NCBI RefSeq assembly: GCF_900113005.1
Contig: NZ_FONW01000007.1
Span: 179,320-224,926 of the forward strand
DNA: 45,607 nt
Direction: 5' to 3'
Source: Sunxiuqinia elliptica
GTDB lineage: Bacteria > Bacteroidota > Bacteroidia > Bacteroidales > Prolixibacteraceae
The translations under genes were made by a program, and so were the position numbers. Shown here in pieces: positions 1 to 7,263 of the stretch. A model generated the notes under the pieces. That model worked only from the letters and a program-made list of their open reading frames with translations. It had not been told where the DNA came from and did not search any database. The stretch's first letter is position 1, and each line of letters opens with the position of its first letter.

Positions 1-300
1 GTTGTGGTTTGATGTAAAACAGCTAAGACTTACAACACAAGAGACAAAACTGGCAATCGAGTGGTTGTTGTGGTTTGATGTAAAACAGCTAAGACTTACA
101 ACCGAAGGACAGCCACCATAATTCCAGCAGTAGTTGTGGTTTGATGTAAAGCAGCTAACGCTTACAACTAAATCAGTGCAATTGGTGAAAGCTTGCGGGT
201 TGTGGTTTGATGTAAAACAGCTAACGCTTACAACGCTCGGAGCAGTTTATCAATCAAGCTGTGAGTTGTGGTTTGATGTAAAACAGCTAACGCTTACAAC
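1..300. CRISPR. CRISPR array end, five 36-bp repeats and four 30-bp spacers
   Basis: Repeats lie at 1-36, 67-102, 133-168, 199-234 and 265-300. Each begins GTTGTGGTTTGATGTAAA and ends CTTACAAC. The four spacers (37-66, 103-132, 169-198, 235-264) are all exactly 30 bp and unrelated to each other. Repeats 1-2 carry GA at repeat positions 27-28, while repeats 3-5 carry CG. Repeat 3 also has G instead of A at position 19. A 36-bp repeat with 30-bp spacers, starting GTTGT and ending ACAAC, fits the Cas9-type (II) arrays of Bacteroidota; that type assignment is an inference because no cas gene is in the window. The window starts on the first base of a repeat, so the array very probably continues to the left. 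Confidence 0.97.
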
Positions 301-315
301 AGGGATATTTTGCAG

Positions 316-409
316 TCAATACTTTCGGATAAATCTGAGGTCAACACCTCGCGGGCGATGGGGACATGGAAGGCTGGAATACCAGCGAAAGTATTTGATC
401 AACCCGCAA
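316..409 (+). ncRNA. candidate structured RNA next to the CRISPR array
   Basis: A long helix pairs 316-327 (TCAATACTTTCG) with 386-398 (CGAAAGTATTTGA), interrupted only by one bulged T. Inside it sit two perfect 5-bp hairpins: GAGGT-CAAC-ACCTC at 337-350 and GCTGG-AATA-CCAGC at 373-386. GCGGG at 351-355, inside the helix, can pair with CCCGC at 403-407 outside it, which makes a pseudoknot. A rho-independent terminator follows directly. The next gene is on the opposite strand, so this is not the leader of a downstream gene. I do not recognise the family. It could be the trailing part of the CRISPR transcript, a trans-acting CRISPR RNA, or an unrelated small RNA. The pairing is seen in the sequence; that it is an expressed RNA is inference. 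Confidence 0.6.
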
Positions 410-435
410 AAGACCGGTCAAAAGCCGGTCTTTTT
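410..435 (+). terminator. rho-independent terminator
   Basis: AAGACCGG (410-417) pairs perfectly with CCGGTCTT (425-432) around a 7-nt loop, followed by a T run (431-435). It ends the transcript carrying the structured RNA, and possibly the CRISPR transcript. The A-rich 5' side gives a weaker T run on the other strand, so it may also serve the convergent efflux gene. Confidence 0.85.
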
Positions 436-467
436 ATATTATACCACTCAAACTTTAGTACGATCGA

Positions 468-1358
468 TTAATGGCTCACCGGTCCTTGATGGTGTTGCGC
501 CCCGTTGCATTCAAACTGCAGGGTAATGTGTTCAATGCCGAATTCATCTTTCAGAATATGTGTCAACTCCTGATTGATGGCTTCGGTTTCCGACAGTTTC
601 AGGTCGTGCTGAATGACCACATGCCCTTCAAAGTGAATGGTTTTATCGGTTAGCCGCCAAATATGGATATGATACACCCGCTCCACAGCCTGCTGCCGGG
701 TCAGCCGGGCAGCAATCTCCGCAGGCACAAGATGGTCCGGCGCAAACTGCATCAAAATTTCGGTTGATTCTTTCAGTAGCTTATAGGTATGAAACAGCAG
801 GTAGAGGCTAATCATCAAGGTCACCGTTGGGTCAATCCAATACCAATCCCACAGCCAAATGCAGACTGATCCGGCAATAACTGCCAGCGAGGTTAAGGCA
901 TCCCCCATCAGGTGGAGGTAGGCTGCACGAATATTTAAATTCCGGTGCTGGTCGGCATGCAGCAGGAAAACCGAAAAGCCATTGGCCACCAAACCCAGCA
1001 TTCCCATCCAAAACATCCACCGAAAATCAATCACATGCGGATCGACATAACGTTTAATGGCTTCAACCATCAGGTAAAAGGAAATGGCAATCAGGATGAG
1101 TGCATTGATAAAGGCTGCCAGAATTTCAGCTCGTTTAAAGCCAAAGGTGCTTTTAGCCGTTCGTTCCCGATGTCCCAAGCGATCGGCAACATAGGCCAGT
1201 ACCACCGCAACACCATCACTCAGATTGTGCAGGGCATCCGAAATCAGCGCCAAACTCCCCGAAATTAACCCACCAATGACCTGCGCTAAGGTAATGATCA
1301 CGTTCAGGGCAATCGTAATTCCCAGTCGTTGGTGCGTATGCATATGATTATGAGCCAT
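468..1358 (-). CDS. cation diffusion facilitator (CzcD/ZitB-like zinc exporter)
   Basis: This inner-membrane antiporter exports Zn2+ (or Co2+/Cd2+) in exchange for protons. The 296-residue length is typical. Six membrane segments fall at about 12-33, 37-57, 78-100, 114-135, 149-169 and 175-193, followed by a cytoplasmic C-terminal domain from about 200. The transport-site residues are visible as His44 and Asp48 in segment 2 (HNLSD) and His149 and Asp153 in segment 5 (HLMGD). This His/Asp pair pattern is typical of zinc-preferring members. The short N-terminus is His-rich (MAHNHMHTHQ), which is common in zinc transporters. It is a single gene, convergent with the structured RNA region. The exact metal is an inference. 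Confidence 0.93.
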   Translation of the reverse strand: MAHNHMHTHQRLGITIALNVIITLAQVIGGLISGSLALISDALHNLSDGVAVVLAYVADRLGHRERTAKSTFGFKRAEILAAFINALILIAISFYLMVEAIKRYVDPHVIDFRWMFWMGMLGLVANGFSVFLLHADQHRNLNIRAAYLHLMGDALTSLAVIAGSVCIWLWDWYWIDPTVTLMISLYLLFHTYKLLKESTEILMQFAPDHLVPAEIAARLTRQQAVERVYHIHIWRLTDKTIHFEGHVVIQHDLKLSETEAINQELTHILKDEFGIEHITLQFECNGAQHHQGPVSH

Positions 1359-1481
1359 AATTCCTTGATTAAAATAAAGTTTATACCTTTAATAGCGTAT
1401 TCTTTTAAAGGATGAACCTCAATGAACGTATAAAAATACAAAGCAATAACTACAAACCAGAACAAATAAACCCATAAGCCG

Positions 1482-2174
1482 ATGAAACTTTTCTTACAGT
1501 TTACCTTGATTCTTTTGGGCATGCTAGCCACACCAACCGCCTTCGCACAAAAAACCATCATTGATTTATACGAATTGTATAAAGGAAGAAATCACCTTGA
1601 ACCAGCAAATCGTGAGCAAAGCTATGCGGATGTTGCCGGTTCACCCTACGCTCAGCAAGATTTTGTTATCGGCTCCGTGGTGCTAAAAAACGGCGATACC
1701 TACGAGGACGTTCCGTTGCGCTACAACACCTATGAAGACCAAATTGAATTTAAACATCCCAATGGCGTTGTGTTAAATCTGAATAATCCGAATAAGCTGA
1801 AGCTCATTGCAATTGGGCAACAGCAATACACCTACTTCGAAAAAGAAGAGACGCCCCCCGACGGACTTACCGGCTATTTCGAATTGTTGGAAAACGGCGA
1901 GATTCAGCTGTTAAAAAGACAAAATATTATCCTTAAAAAAACATCTCCGGCGAAAGCCTATCAAGATCCCAAACCAGCACGTTTTAAAGAACGCCCCACC
2001 GATTATTATATCCACTACCAGAACCAACTGTTTAAAATAAACAGTGAAAAGCAGCTATTCAATACATTTCCAAGCCTGGAGAAAGATTTAAAACCTTTCA
2101 TTAAAAAGCAAAAACTCAAGTTCCGAAAGGAGGAAGATCTCCGTCGGATCATTGCCCATGCCAACCAGCTCTAG
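1482..2174 (+). CDS. conserved secreted protein of unknown function
   Basis: This is a 230-residue protein with a clear signal peptide of about 22 residues (MKLFLQFTLILLGMLATPTA followed by FAQ), so it should be exported to the periplasm or outer membrane. After it comes a short beta-rich segment (about 58-110) with the pattern VVLKNGDTYEDVPLRYNTYE. Such segments recur in uncharacterised Bacteroidota envelope proteins. The C-terminal third is Lys-rich. No catalytic motif is visible. It stands alone: the gene before it is on the other strand, and a promoter of its own appears before the sigma factor that follows. No function is proposed. Confidence 0.8.
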   Translation: MKLFLQFTLILLGMLATPTAFAQKTIIDLYELYKGRNHLEPANREQSYADVAGSPYAQQDFVIGSVVLKNGDTYEDVPLRYNTYEDQIEFKHPNGVVLNLNNPNKLKLIAIGQQQYTYFEKEETPPDGLTGYFELLENGEIQLLKRQNIILKKTSPAKAYQDPKPARFKERPTDYYIHYQNQLFKINSEKQLFNTFPSLEKDLKPFIKKQKLKFRKEEDLRRIIAHANQL

Positions 2175-2214
2175 CAAACCGCTTAGCCAAGCTTGCTTTT
2201 AAGCTCAATACCAT

Positions 2215-2222
2215 TATTTTTG
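2215..2222 (+). promoter_or_regulatory. Bacteroidota -7 promoter element (TATTTTTG) for the ECF operon
   Basis: TATTTTTG matches TAnnTTTG exactly, predicting a transcript start near 2229 and a leader of about 143 nt before the sigma-factor gene. The match is seen; the activity is inferred. Confidence 0.5.
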
Positions 2223-2229
2223 CATCCCA

Positions 2230-2271
2230 TCAGCAACTAAGCGAAGTCGCTGATTCAGGGCAATATTCAGC
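2230..2271 (+). promoter_or_regulatory. two mutually exclusive hairpins in the ECF sigma leader
   Basis: TCAGC (2230-2234) can pair with GCTGA (2249-2253), extended by ACT/AGT after one mismatch. The same GCTGA can instead pair with TCAGC at 2267-2271. The shared strand makes the two hairpins alternatives. Stems are short (5-8 bp), so a regulatory role is only a possibility. Confidence 0.3.
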
Positions 2272-2371
2272 GGCATCGTGCCTTTTGCAAAAATATTTTA
2301 GCAGGAATGTGCTCTTTTGATGCAACAAATTAATTTCGGCTGCCGTCTTTCAATCAGAAACAGCAATAACA

Positions 2372-2929
2372 TTGGAAGCACTTTACCAAAATATCCATCA
2401 AGATGTGATTGACCGCTGCAGAGCAGGCGAACGAGATGCTCAATTCCAGTTGTATAAATTGTATTATAAATCGATGTACAACACCAGTTTGCGCATAGCT
2501 GGCAATGCCACCGATGCTGAAGATATTATGCAGGAAGCTTTTTTAAGTGCTTTCAAGAAAATGGACACTTACTCCGGACAAGTAAGTTTTGGAGCCTGGC
2601 TCAAAAAAATTGTTGTGAACCGTTCTTTGGACCATCTGAAAAAAAAGAAAGTTCATTTTGAAGAACTGGATGAACGCGTAACTGAAGAAGTTGAAAATCC
2701 GCTGATGGAAATTCGTGAAGTGGATATCAGTAAAATAAAAGAAGCCATTTTCCAACTTCCGGAAGGTTACCGGGTAGTCCTTAGCCTCTACCTGCTTGAA
2801 GGTTACGACCACGATGAGATTTCAGAAATACTGAACATCAGCAATTCCTCGTCCCGATCGCAACTGTTGCGGGCCAAACGTAAATTACGCGAACGTTTAT
2901 TAAAAGATGAAGTTTTTTCAATCAACTAA
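2372..2929 (+). CDS. ECF-type RNA polymerase sigma factor
   Basis: This 185-residue extracytoplasmic-function sigma factor directs RNA polymerase to a small regulon. Sigma region 2 spans about residues 25-90 (core ...NATDAEDIMQEAFLSAF). Region 4, with its helix-turn-helix, spans about 120-172 (LPEGYRVVLSLYLLEGYDHDEIS). The start is TTG: upstream in frame there is a stop at 2318-2320 with no ATG or GTG between, and the first in-frame ATG lies inside region 2. It is followed after 12 bases by a membrane protein and then a secreted protein. That is the usual sigma / anti-sigma / target arrangement of Bacteroidota, so activity is probably gated by the downstream membrane protein. Confidence 0.93.
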   Translation: MEALYQNIHQDVIDRCRAGERDAQFQLYKLYYKSMYNTSLRIAGNATDAEDIMQEAFLSAFKKMDTYSGQVSFGAWLKKIVVNRSLDHLKKKKVHFEELDERVTEEVENPLMEIREVDISKIKEAIFQLPEGYRVVLSLYLLEGYDHDEISEILNISNSSSRSQLLRAKRKLRERLLKDEVFSIN

Positions 2930-2941
2930 ATACCGGATATT

Positions 2942-3499
2942 ATGAACGATTTATTGGAGAAGACAATTCGGGAAAACAAGCAAGCTTTGGAAGAAGATGC
3001 CCCCATGGGACACTTCGAGCGATTTGAAGCCAAACTCGATCAGGAGTTACACCATAAAAAGCAATTCAACAGGAAGATTTACCTGCAAATAGCTGCCGCT
3101 GTGATCTTTGTTCTGTTACTCGGCAACCAGCTTCGCATGTATTTCTCAACAGAAAAAGAATTAGCTCCAGTAACCTTGGCCTCCGTATCGGAAGAATATG
3201 GCGAAGTGGAATTCTATTTCACCTCATCGATCGACCAAAGCATGCAACAATGGGAAAAACTGATTGCCGATGGTTATATATCAGAAGCCAACCAGCAAAT
3301 GATGGAAAAGGAAATGAAGGAGTTCGACCAAATGGAAGCACAACTTCAAGAAGAGCTTCAGGCCAATCCCGACGATGAGCGGGTGATCAATGCCATGCTG
3401 GAATATTACCAGGCTAAACTAAGCGTAATTACGCTGATTATAGACAAATTAAAAGAAGTGAAACAACAAAAAATGACCGATAATGAAACTCAAGTTTAA
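2942..3499 (+). CDS. single-pass membrane protein, likely anti-sigma factor
   Basis: This 185-residue protein has a soluble N-terminal part (about 1-46), one membrane segment (about 47-67, around LQIAAAVIFVLLLGN), and a periplasmic part rich in Glu/Gln predicted as long helices. No zinc-binding anti-sigma motif (HxxxCxxC) is seen. The assignment therefore rests on gene order directly after the ECF sigma factor and on topology: an N-terminal cytoplasmic tail to hold sigma and a periplasmic sensor. The end overlaps the next gene by 17 bases, which indicates translational coupling. Anti-sigma is inference; a regulator of another type is possible. Confidence 0.7.
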   Translation: MNDLLEKTIRENKQALEEDAPMGHFERFEAKLDQELHHKKQFNRKIYLQIAAAVIFVLLLGNQLRMYFSTEKELAPVTLASVSEEYGEVEFYFTSSIDQSMQQWEKLIADGYISEANQQMMEKEMKEFDQMEAQLQEELQANPDDERVINAMLEYYQAKLSVITLIIDKLKEVKQQKMTDNETQV

Positions 3500-4514
3500 G
3501 TTACTATTCATGCTGGCGATGGTATTTTCGCTGGCTGCCAACGCCCAGGAGTACACCCGGGAAGAACACAGTGCCTTTTTGAAATCACAAATTCAGGCGC
3601 TCGATGTCACCAATAAATTTGGAACCATTACCATTAACGATTTTGGAGGTGACTCAGTTGTTGTAGACGTGCGCATTACCGTAGAACACACCGTTGAGAA
3701 AAAAGCAGAGTTTCTGCTTGATCAGATCAAGATTAGCACTCGTCGCGTAGGACAAGAGCTGCAGGTAGAAACGGTCATCAACGACAATTTCAAAACCAAA
3801 CGGAATTTCTCCATTGACTATACGATCAACATTCCTGCCGACCGCGACCTGCAAGTGACCAACAAGTTTGGACATGTGGTTTTAAATAACCTGGCCGCAA
3901 ACGGAAGCTTTAACCTTAGCTATGGCAACCTAAGTGCCAATGACTTAGCGGCTCCGGCTGGCAATAAAATCAGGCTTAATCTTGACTATGGGAAAGCCGA
4001 TATCGAATCGGTCAACCACCTGGTTACTGAAATTAAGTACTCCAAACTATTCATTGGCAAGGCAGGGACCGTACAAGCGGAGACCAAATACTCCGGCCTC
4101 AACATCGAAGAAGCCGATGAGCTCGATCTGGAGTCGAAATACGATGGGGTAAATATCGAAGAAATAAAAAGCTTAAGAGCAAACTCCAAGTACACCAACT
4201 ATGACATTGAAGAGCTAGGACAGAGCTTAATGCTTGACACTCAATACGGCTCCGTGAGAGTTGATGAGGTTGGTGAAAACTTTGAACACATTGAAATCAC
4301 CAATAGCTACGGTGGGCTCGAAATTGGCCTGGATGATGCGGACTATTACCTCGATGCGAACTGCGATTACTGCGATATCAGATATCCGGAAGATCGTTTC
4401 TCGGGCAATCGGGAGAAACGCGACCACAGCATTAATTTGCAGGGAGAAGTTGGAGAAAATTCCAATCGCCGGGTGATTATCAAAAGTCGCTATGGAGGAA
4501 TCAAGCTGAAATAG
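3483..4514 (+). CDS. secreted beta-repeat protein (DUF4097-like) of the ECF operon
   Basis: This 343-residue protein has a signal peptide of about 22 residues (ending ANAQ). The mature part is built of repeated short beta-strands, each with a variant of N/T-K-F/Y-G or S-K-Y-S/D/T-G, for example TNKFG near 42 and SKYDG, SKYTN and TQYGS further on. This is the look of a beta-helix or DUF4097/adhesin-like fold. It most likely sits in the periplasm or on the cell surface. As the last gene of the sigma/anti-sigma operon, overlapping the anti-sigma gene, it may be the signal-receiving partner or a regulon product. A terminator follows 25 bases after the stop. Confidence 0.75.
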   Translation: MKLKFKLLFMLAMVFSLAANAQEYTREEHSAFLKSQIQALDVTNKFGTITINDFGGDSVVVDVRITVEHTVEKKAEFLLDQIKISTRRVGQELQVETVINDNFKTKRNFSIDYTINIPADRDLQVTNKFGHVVLNNLAANGSFNLSYGNLSANDLAAPAGNKIRLNLDYGKADIESVNHLVTEIKYSKLFIGKAGTVQAETKYSGLNIEEADELDLESKYDGVNIEEIKSLRANSKYTNYDIEELGQSLMLDTQYGSVRVDEVGENFEHIEITNSYGGLEIGLDDADYYLDANCDYCDIRYPEDRFSGNREKRDHSINLQGEVGENSNRRVIIKSRYGGIKLK

Positions 4515-4539
4515 GCTGAAACTGCTGAAAAAACAGAGA

Positions 4540-4569
4540 CCGTAAGTTTTAAACTTGCGGTTTTTTTTT
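4540..4569 (+). terminator. rho-independent terminator of the ECF operon
   Basis: CCGTAAGTTT and AAACTTGCGG form a 9-10 bp stem (4540-4560) with one G-T pair, followed by nine T bases. Confidence 0.88.
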
Positions 4570-4685
4570 ACTTTTAATGTTTGCATGAAACGGACAGGAT
4601 TAAGGGAATTCGTTCCGAATGTGTTTTACAATTGTTTTAATCGTGGAAGTTCCATCCAAAACCCAAAAAAATCAAAAATGAACGG

Positions 4686-5798
4686 ATGAATAAAAAGCTG
4701 CATATCGTTAGTTTCAACGTGCCGTACCCTCCCAACTATGGAGGCGTTATTGATGTTTTTTACAAGCTGAAATACCTTGCTGCAATGAAGATTGATATCA
4801 TTCTTCATTGTTTTCATTATGGACGAGACGAAGCTGAAGAGCTGGAGCAAATCTGTTACCAGGTTCATTACTACAAACGAAAACAAGGGCCTCTTTACTT
4901 GCTATCGCGATTGCCGTATATTATAAACACCCGCAGTTCGAAGGAGCTACTGCAAAACCTACAGAAAGAGATAGCCCCCATTCTGTTCGAAGGGCTTCAC
5001 ACTTGCTTTTACCTGAACCATCCTTTGTTGGGAGCTTATCAGAAAATTGTACGCACACACAACATTGAGCACCATTATTATCATCACCTAAGCCTTTCAG
5101 AAAAGAACCTGTTTAAACGCTATTATTTCTCGCAGGAAGCATTAAAACTGCGCTGCTTTGAGAAACGACTAAAGATGGCTTCTTCCATTTTGAGTATTTC
5201 TCCTGCCGATACGCACTATTTTAAAACGAAATACCGAAAAGGAATTTTCATTCCGGCGTTTCATCCTTTTGAGCAGGTAGAAACAAAAGTAGGTATGGGC
5301 GAGTATGTGCTGTTTCATGGGAACCTGAGTGTAGCTGAAAATCAAAAAGCCGTTGATTATCTAATCGATCGGATTTTTTCTGAAATCACCATCCCTTTTA
5401 TGGTTGCCGGAAAGAATCCGCCCGACTACCTTGTTCGCAAAATCGCCGATATTCCTCATGTTAACCTGGTCGCCAATCCGGACAAAGAAACCATGGACTA
5501 CCTAATCCAGGAAGCACAAATCAACCTGATTCCAACCTTCCAACCCACCGGGTTGAAGCTAAAACTGCTGGCTTCCCTATTTCTTGGTCGTTATTGCGTT
5601 ACCAACAGCCCCATGGTTGCCAATACCGGGCTGGAACACTTGTGCTATGTTGCTGACAACGCCCAAAGCATGATTCAACTTATTCAAGATAAGTTTGAAA
5701 AAGAAATAACACGCGATGAGATCCAACAACGAAAAGAAGTTCTCGAAACCCAGTTCTCAAATCAACACAATGCCGAAAAAATATACGCGCTTATTTAG
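4686..5798 (+). CDS. GT-B fold glycosyltransferase
   Basis: This 370-residue cytoplasmic protein has the two Rossmann-like halves of GT-B glycosyltransferases. The N-terminal half opens with a beta-strand and the acceptor-site loop (IVSFNVPYPPNYGGV, about 7-21). The C-terminal half has a sugar-nucleotide-domain pattern: a strand and loop at about 208-216 (YVLFHGNLS), then strands at about 240-265 and a Pro/Thr-rich loop at about 289-295 (IPTFQPTG). It probably adds a sugar to a surface glycan or glycolipid. The donor and acceptor cannot be read from sequence. The 3' end overlaps the next gene by 29 bases in another frame. Confidence 0.85.
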   Translation: MNKKLHIVSFNVPYPPNYGGVIDVFYKLKYLAAMKIDIILHCFHYGRDEAEELEQICYQVHYYKRKQGPLYLLSRLPYIINTRSSKELLQNLQKEIAPILFEGLHTCFYLNHPLLGAYQKIVRTHNIEHHYYHHLSLSEKNLFKRYYFSQEALKLRCFEKRLKMASSILSISPADTHYFKTKYRKGIFIPAFHPFEQVETKVGMGEYVLFHGNLSVAENQKAVDYLIDRIFSEITIPFMVAGKNPPDYLVRKIADIPHVNLVANPDKETMDYLIQEAQINLIPTFQPTGLKLKLLASLFLGRYCVTNSPMVANTGLEHLCYVADNAQSMIQLIQDKFEKEITRDEIQQRKEVLETQFSNQHNAEKIYALI

Positions 5799-7164
5799 CT
5801 TACTGCTTGCACTGCTTCCTTGGCTGGCCGTTGCACAGACCTCCTCCATTGAAATTCACCTACCCCACCAAGCCAACGATACGGTGGTTTTGGGACACTA
5901 TTTTAACAGTAAAATTTACGCCAACGACACGCTGATTCTGAATTCAACAGGGCAAGGACACTTTCACTCAAAACAACCCTTACCTCAAGGGATTTACGTG
6001 CTTTATCTCGATAAAAACACCTTCTTTGATTTCTTGCTTGGAGAAGACCAGCAATTGTCAATCTCTCAGAATAAGGGGCCCATTCAGCTTAGCGGGGCTA
6101 AGGAAAGCCAATGGTTTCAAGACTTCCGAAACTACATGGCGCATCAACAAGCCCAAAGCAACCAATTACGGCAAAAGCTCCAAAAAGCTCAAGTGCTTGA
6201 TTCCATCCAATCAATCCAACAACAACTCCGTCAACTCGATGAGCAGGTCCTTAGCTTTTGGAAAACTGAAATAAGCCGGACACAAGGCAGTTTTTATGCG
6301 ACATTTGTAAGCACCAACCTCCCTCCTTCAACCCCCAAAACCTTTCCGGATTCAATCCACCATAACGATAGCTTGAAGGCAGCCTATTTGTACAATTATC
6401 GGAAAGTACATTATTGGGATCACTTTGATTTGTATGATATCCGCCTGTGGAGAACGCCGATCATTGAAGCCCGACTAAAAGAATTTTTCAACGAGGTTTT
6501 AATTCAGCATCCTGATTCTGTTTTGCCAAGCGCCATTCAATTGATTGAAGGTAGCAAAGCACAGCCCGAGGTTTTCCAAAACCTCACTTCTCTCATTCTC
6601 AACAACAGTGCTCGATCCAAGTGCATGGGCATGGAGAACGTATTTGTTGCGCTTGCTCAAAAGTATTACCTGAATGGCGAAGCATTTTGGATTAGCGATA
6701 AAACGAAAGAAAACATTGCCCGTGAAGTTCATTTCCGGAAAAACAATTTACTCGGCAACCGGGCAAAAGAACTCCTTCTAGAAGATGAAAATGGCCAATA
6801 CCAAAGTCTTCTTCAACAAGGCACCAATTATACGGTCATTGTATTTTGGGAACCTGATTGTGGTCACTGCAAGCAACAAATCCCGCAGCTTTTCAATGAA
6901 GTGTTTTTAGCGGCCGATCCTTCTGATTTGAGTGTTTTCGCTGTATTCACCGGTACGGATAAACAAGCTTGGACTGACTTTTTGAAACAACACGAGCTGA
7001 ATGATTGGCTGAATGTTTGGGATCCGCAGCAAACCAGCAACTTTCGAGTAAACTACAATGTTCGGTCAACCCCAATGATTTACCTGCTGGATGCCAATAA
7101 AACAATCCTGGGGAAACAGCTTACCATCGAACAGCTGAAAGCTTTCTTTGGAGCAAATCGCTGA
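5770..7164 (+). CDS. secreted thioredoxin-domain protein (TlpA/DUF5106-like)
   Basis: The ATG at 5770 is chosen because it begins a signal peptide (MPKKYTRLFSLLLALLPWLA followed by VAQ); a longer frame from 5716 would bury it. The mature protein has an N-terminal DUF4369-like beta domain (about 25-110), a helical middle with Gln-rich segments, and a C-terminal thioredoxin fold. That fold carries the redox motif CGHC at residues 364-367 (WEPDCGHC) and a cis-Pro loop later (RSTPMIYLL). It is probably a periplasmic thiol-disulfide oxidoreductase, as is common in Bacteroidota. It overlaps the preceding glycosyltransferase gene by 29 bases, so the two are likely co-transcribed. Confidence 0.9.
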   Translation: MPKKYTRLFSLLLALLPWLAVAQTSSIEIHLPHQANDTVVLGHYFNSKIYANDTLILNSTGQGHFHSKQPLPQGIYVLYLDKNTFFDFLLGEDQQLSISQNKGPIQLSGAKESQWFQDFRNYMAHQQAQSNQLRQKLQKAQVLDSIQSIQQQLRQLDEQVLSFWKTEISRTQGSFYATFVSTNLPPSTPKTFPDSIHHNDSLKAAYLYNYRKVHYWDHFDLYDIRLWRTPIIEARLKEFFNEVLIQHPDSVLPSAIQLIEGSKAQPEVFQNLTSLILNNSARSKCMGMENVFVALAQKYYLNGEAFWISDKTKENIAREVHFRKNNLLGNRAKELLLEDENGQYQSLLQQGTNYTVIVFWEPDCGHCKQQIPQLFNEVFLAADPSDLSVFAVFTGTDKQAWTDFLKQHELNDWLNVWDPQQTSNFRVNYNVRSTPMIYLLDANKTILGKQLTIEQLKAFFGANR

Positions 7165-7263
7165 TTGCCTAGTTTCAATTTTGCTATTCCCGCCAATCAT
7201 CAATAGCTTTCAGAGTGCCTCTTTGCCCTTTGCTCTAGGCCCTCTGCATTCATCAATCAACAG

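Noticed and set aside
398-409. Imperfect match of the structured RNA to the CRISPR repeat (possible tracrRNA anti-repeat)
   Set aside because: Eleven of twelve positions can pair with the 5' half of the repeat, one by G-T. The match is short, could occur by chance, and only the terminator hairpin follows it, whereas a tracrRNA usually has further hairpins. Kept only as an open possibility.
134-526. 130-residue frame starting in the CRISPR array
   Set aside because: It is a read-through of the repeats (the peptide unit WFDVKQLTLTT repeats with the 36+30 bp period) and continues through the structured RNA and terminator. It is not a gene.
945-1268. 107-residue plus-strand frame inside the CDF transporter gene
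   Set aside because: It is antisense to a clear transporter with intact metal-site motifs and has no features of its own.
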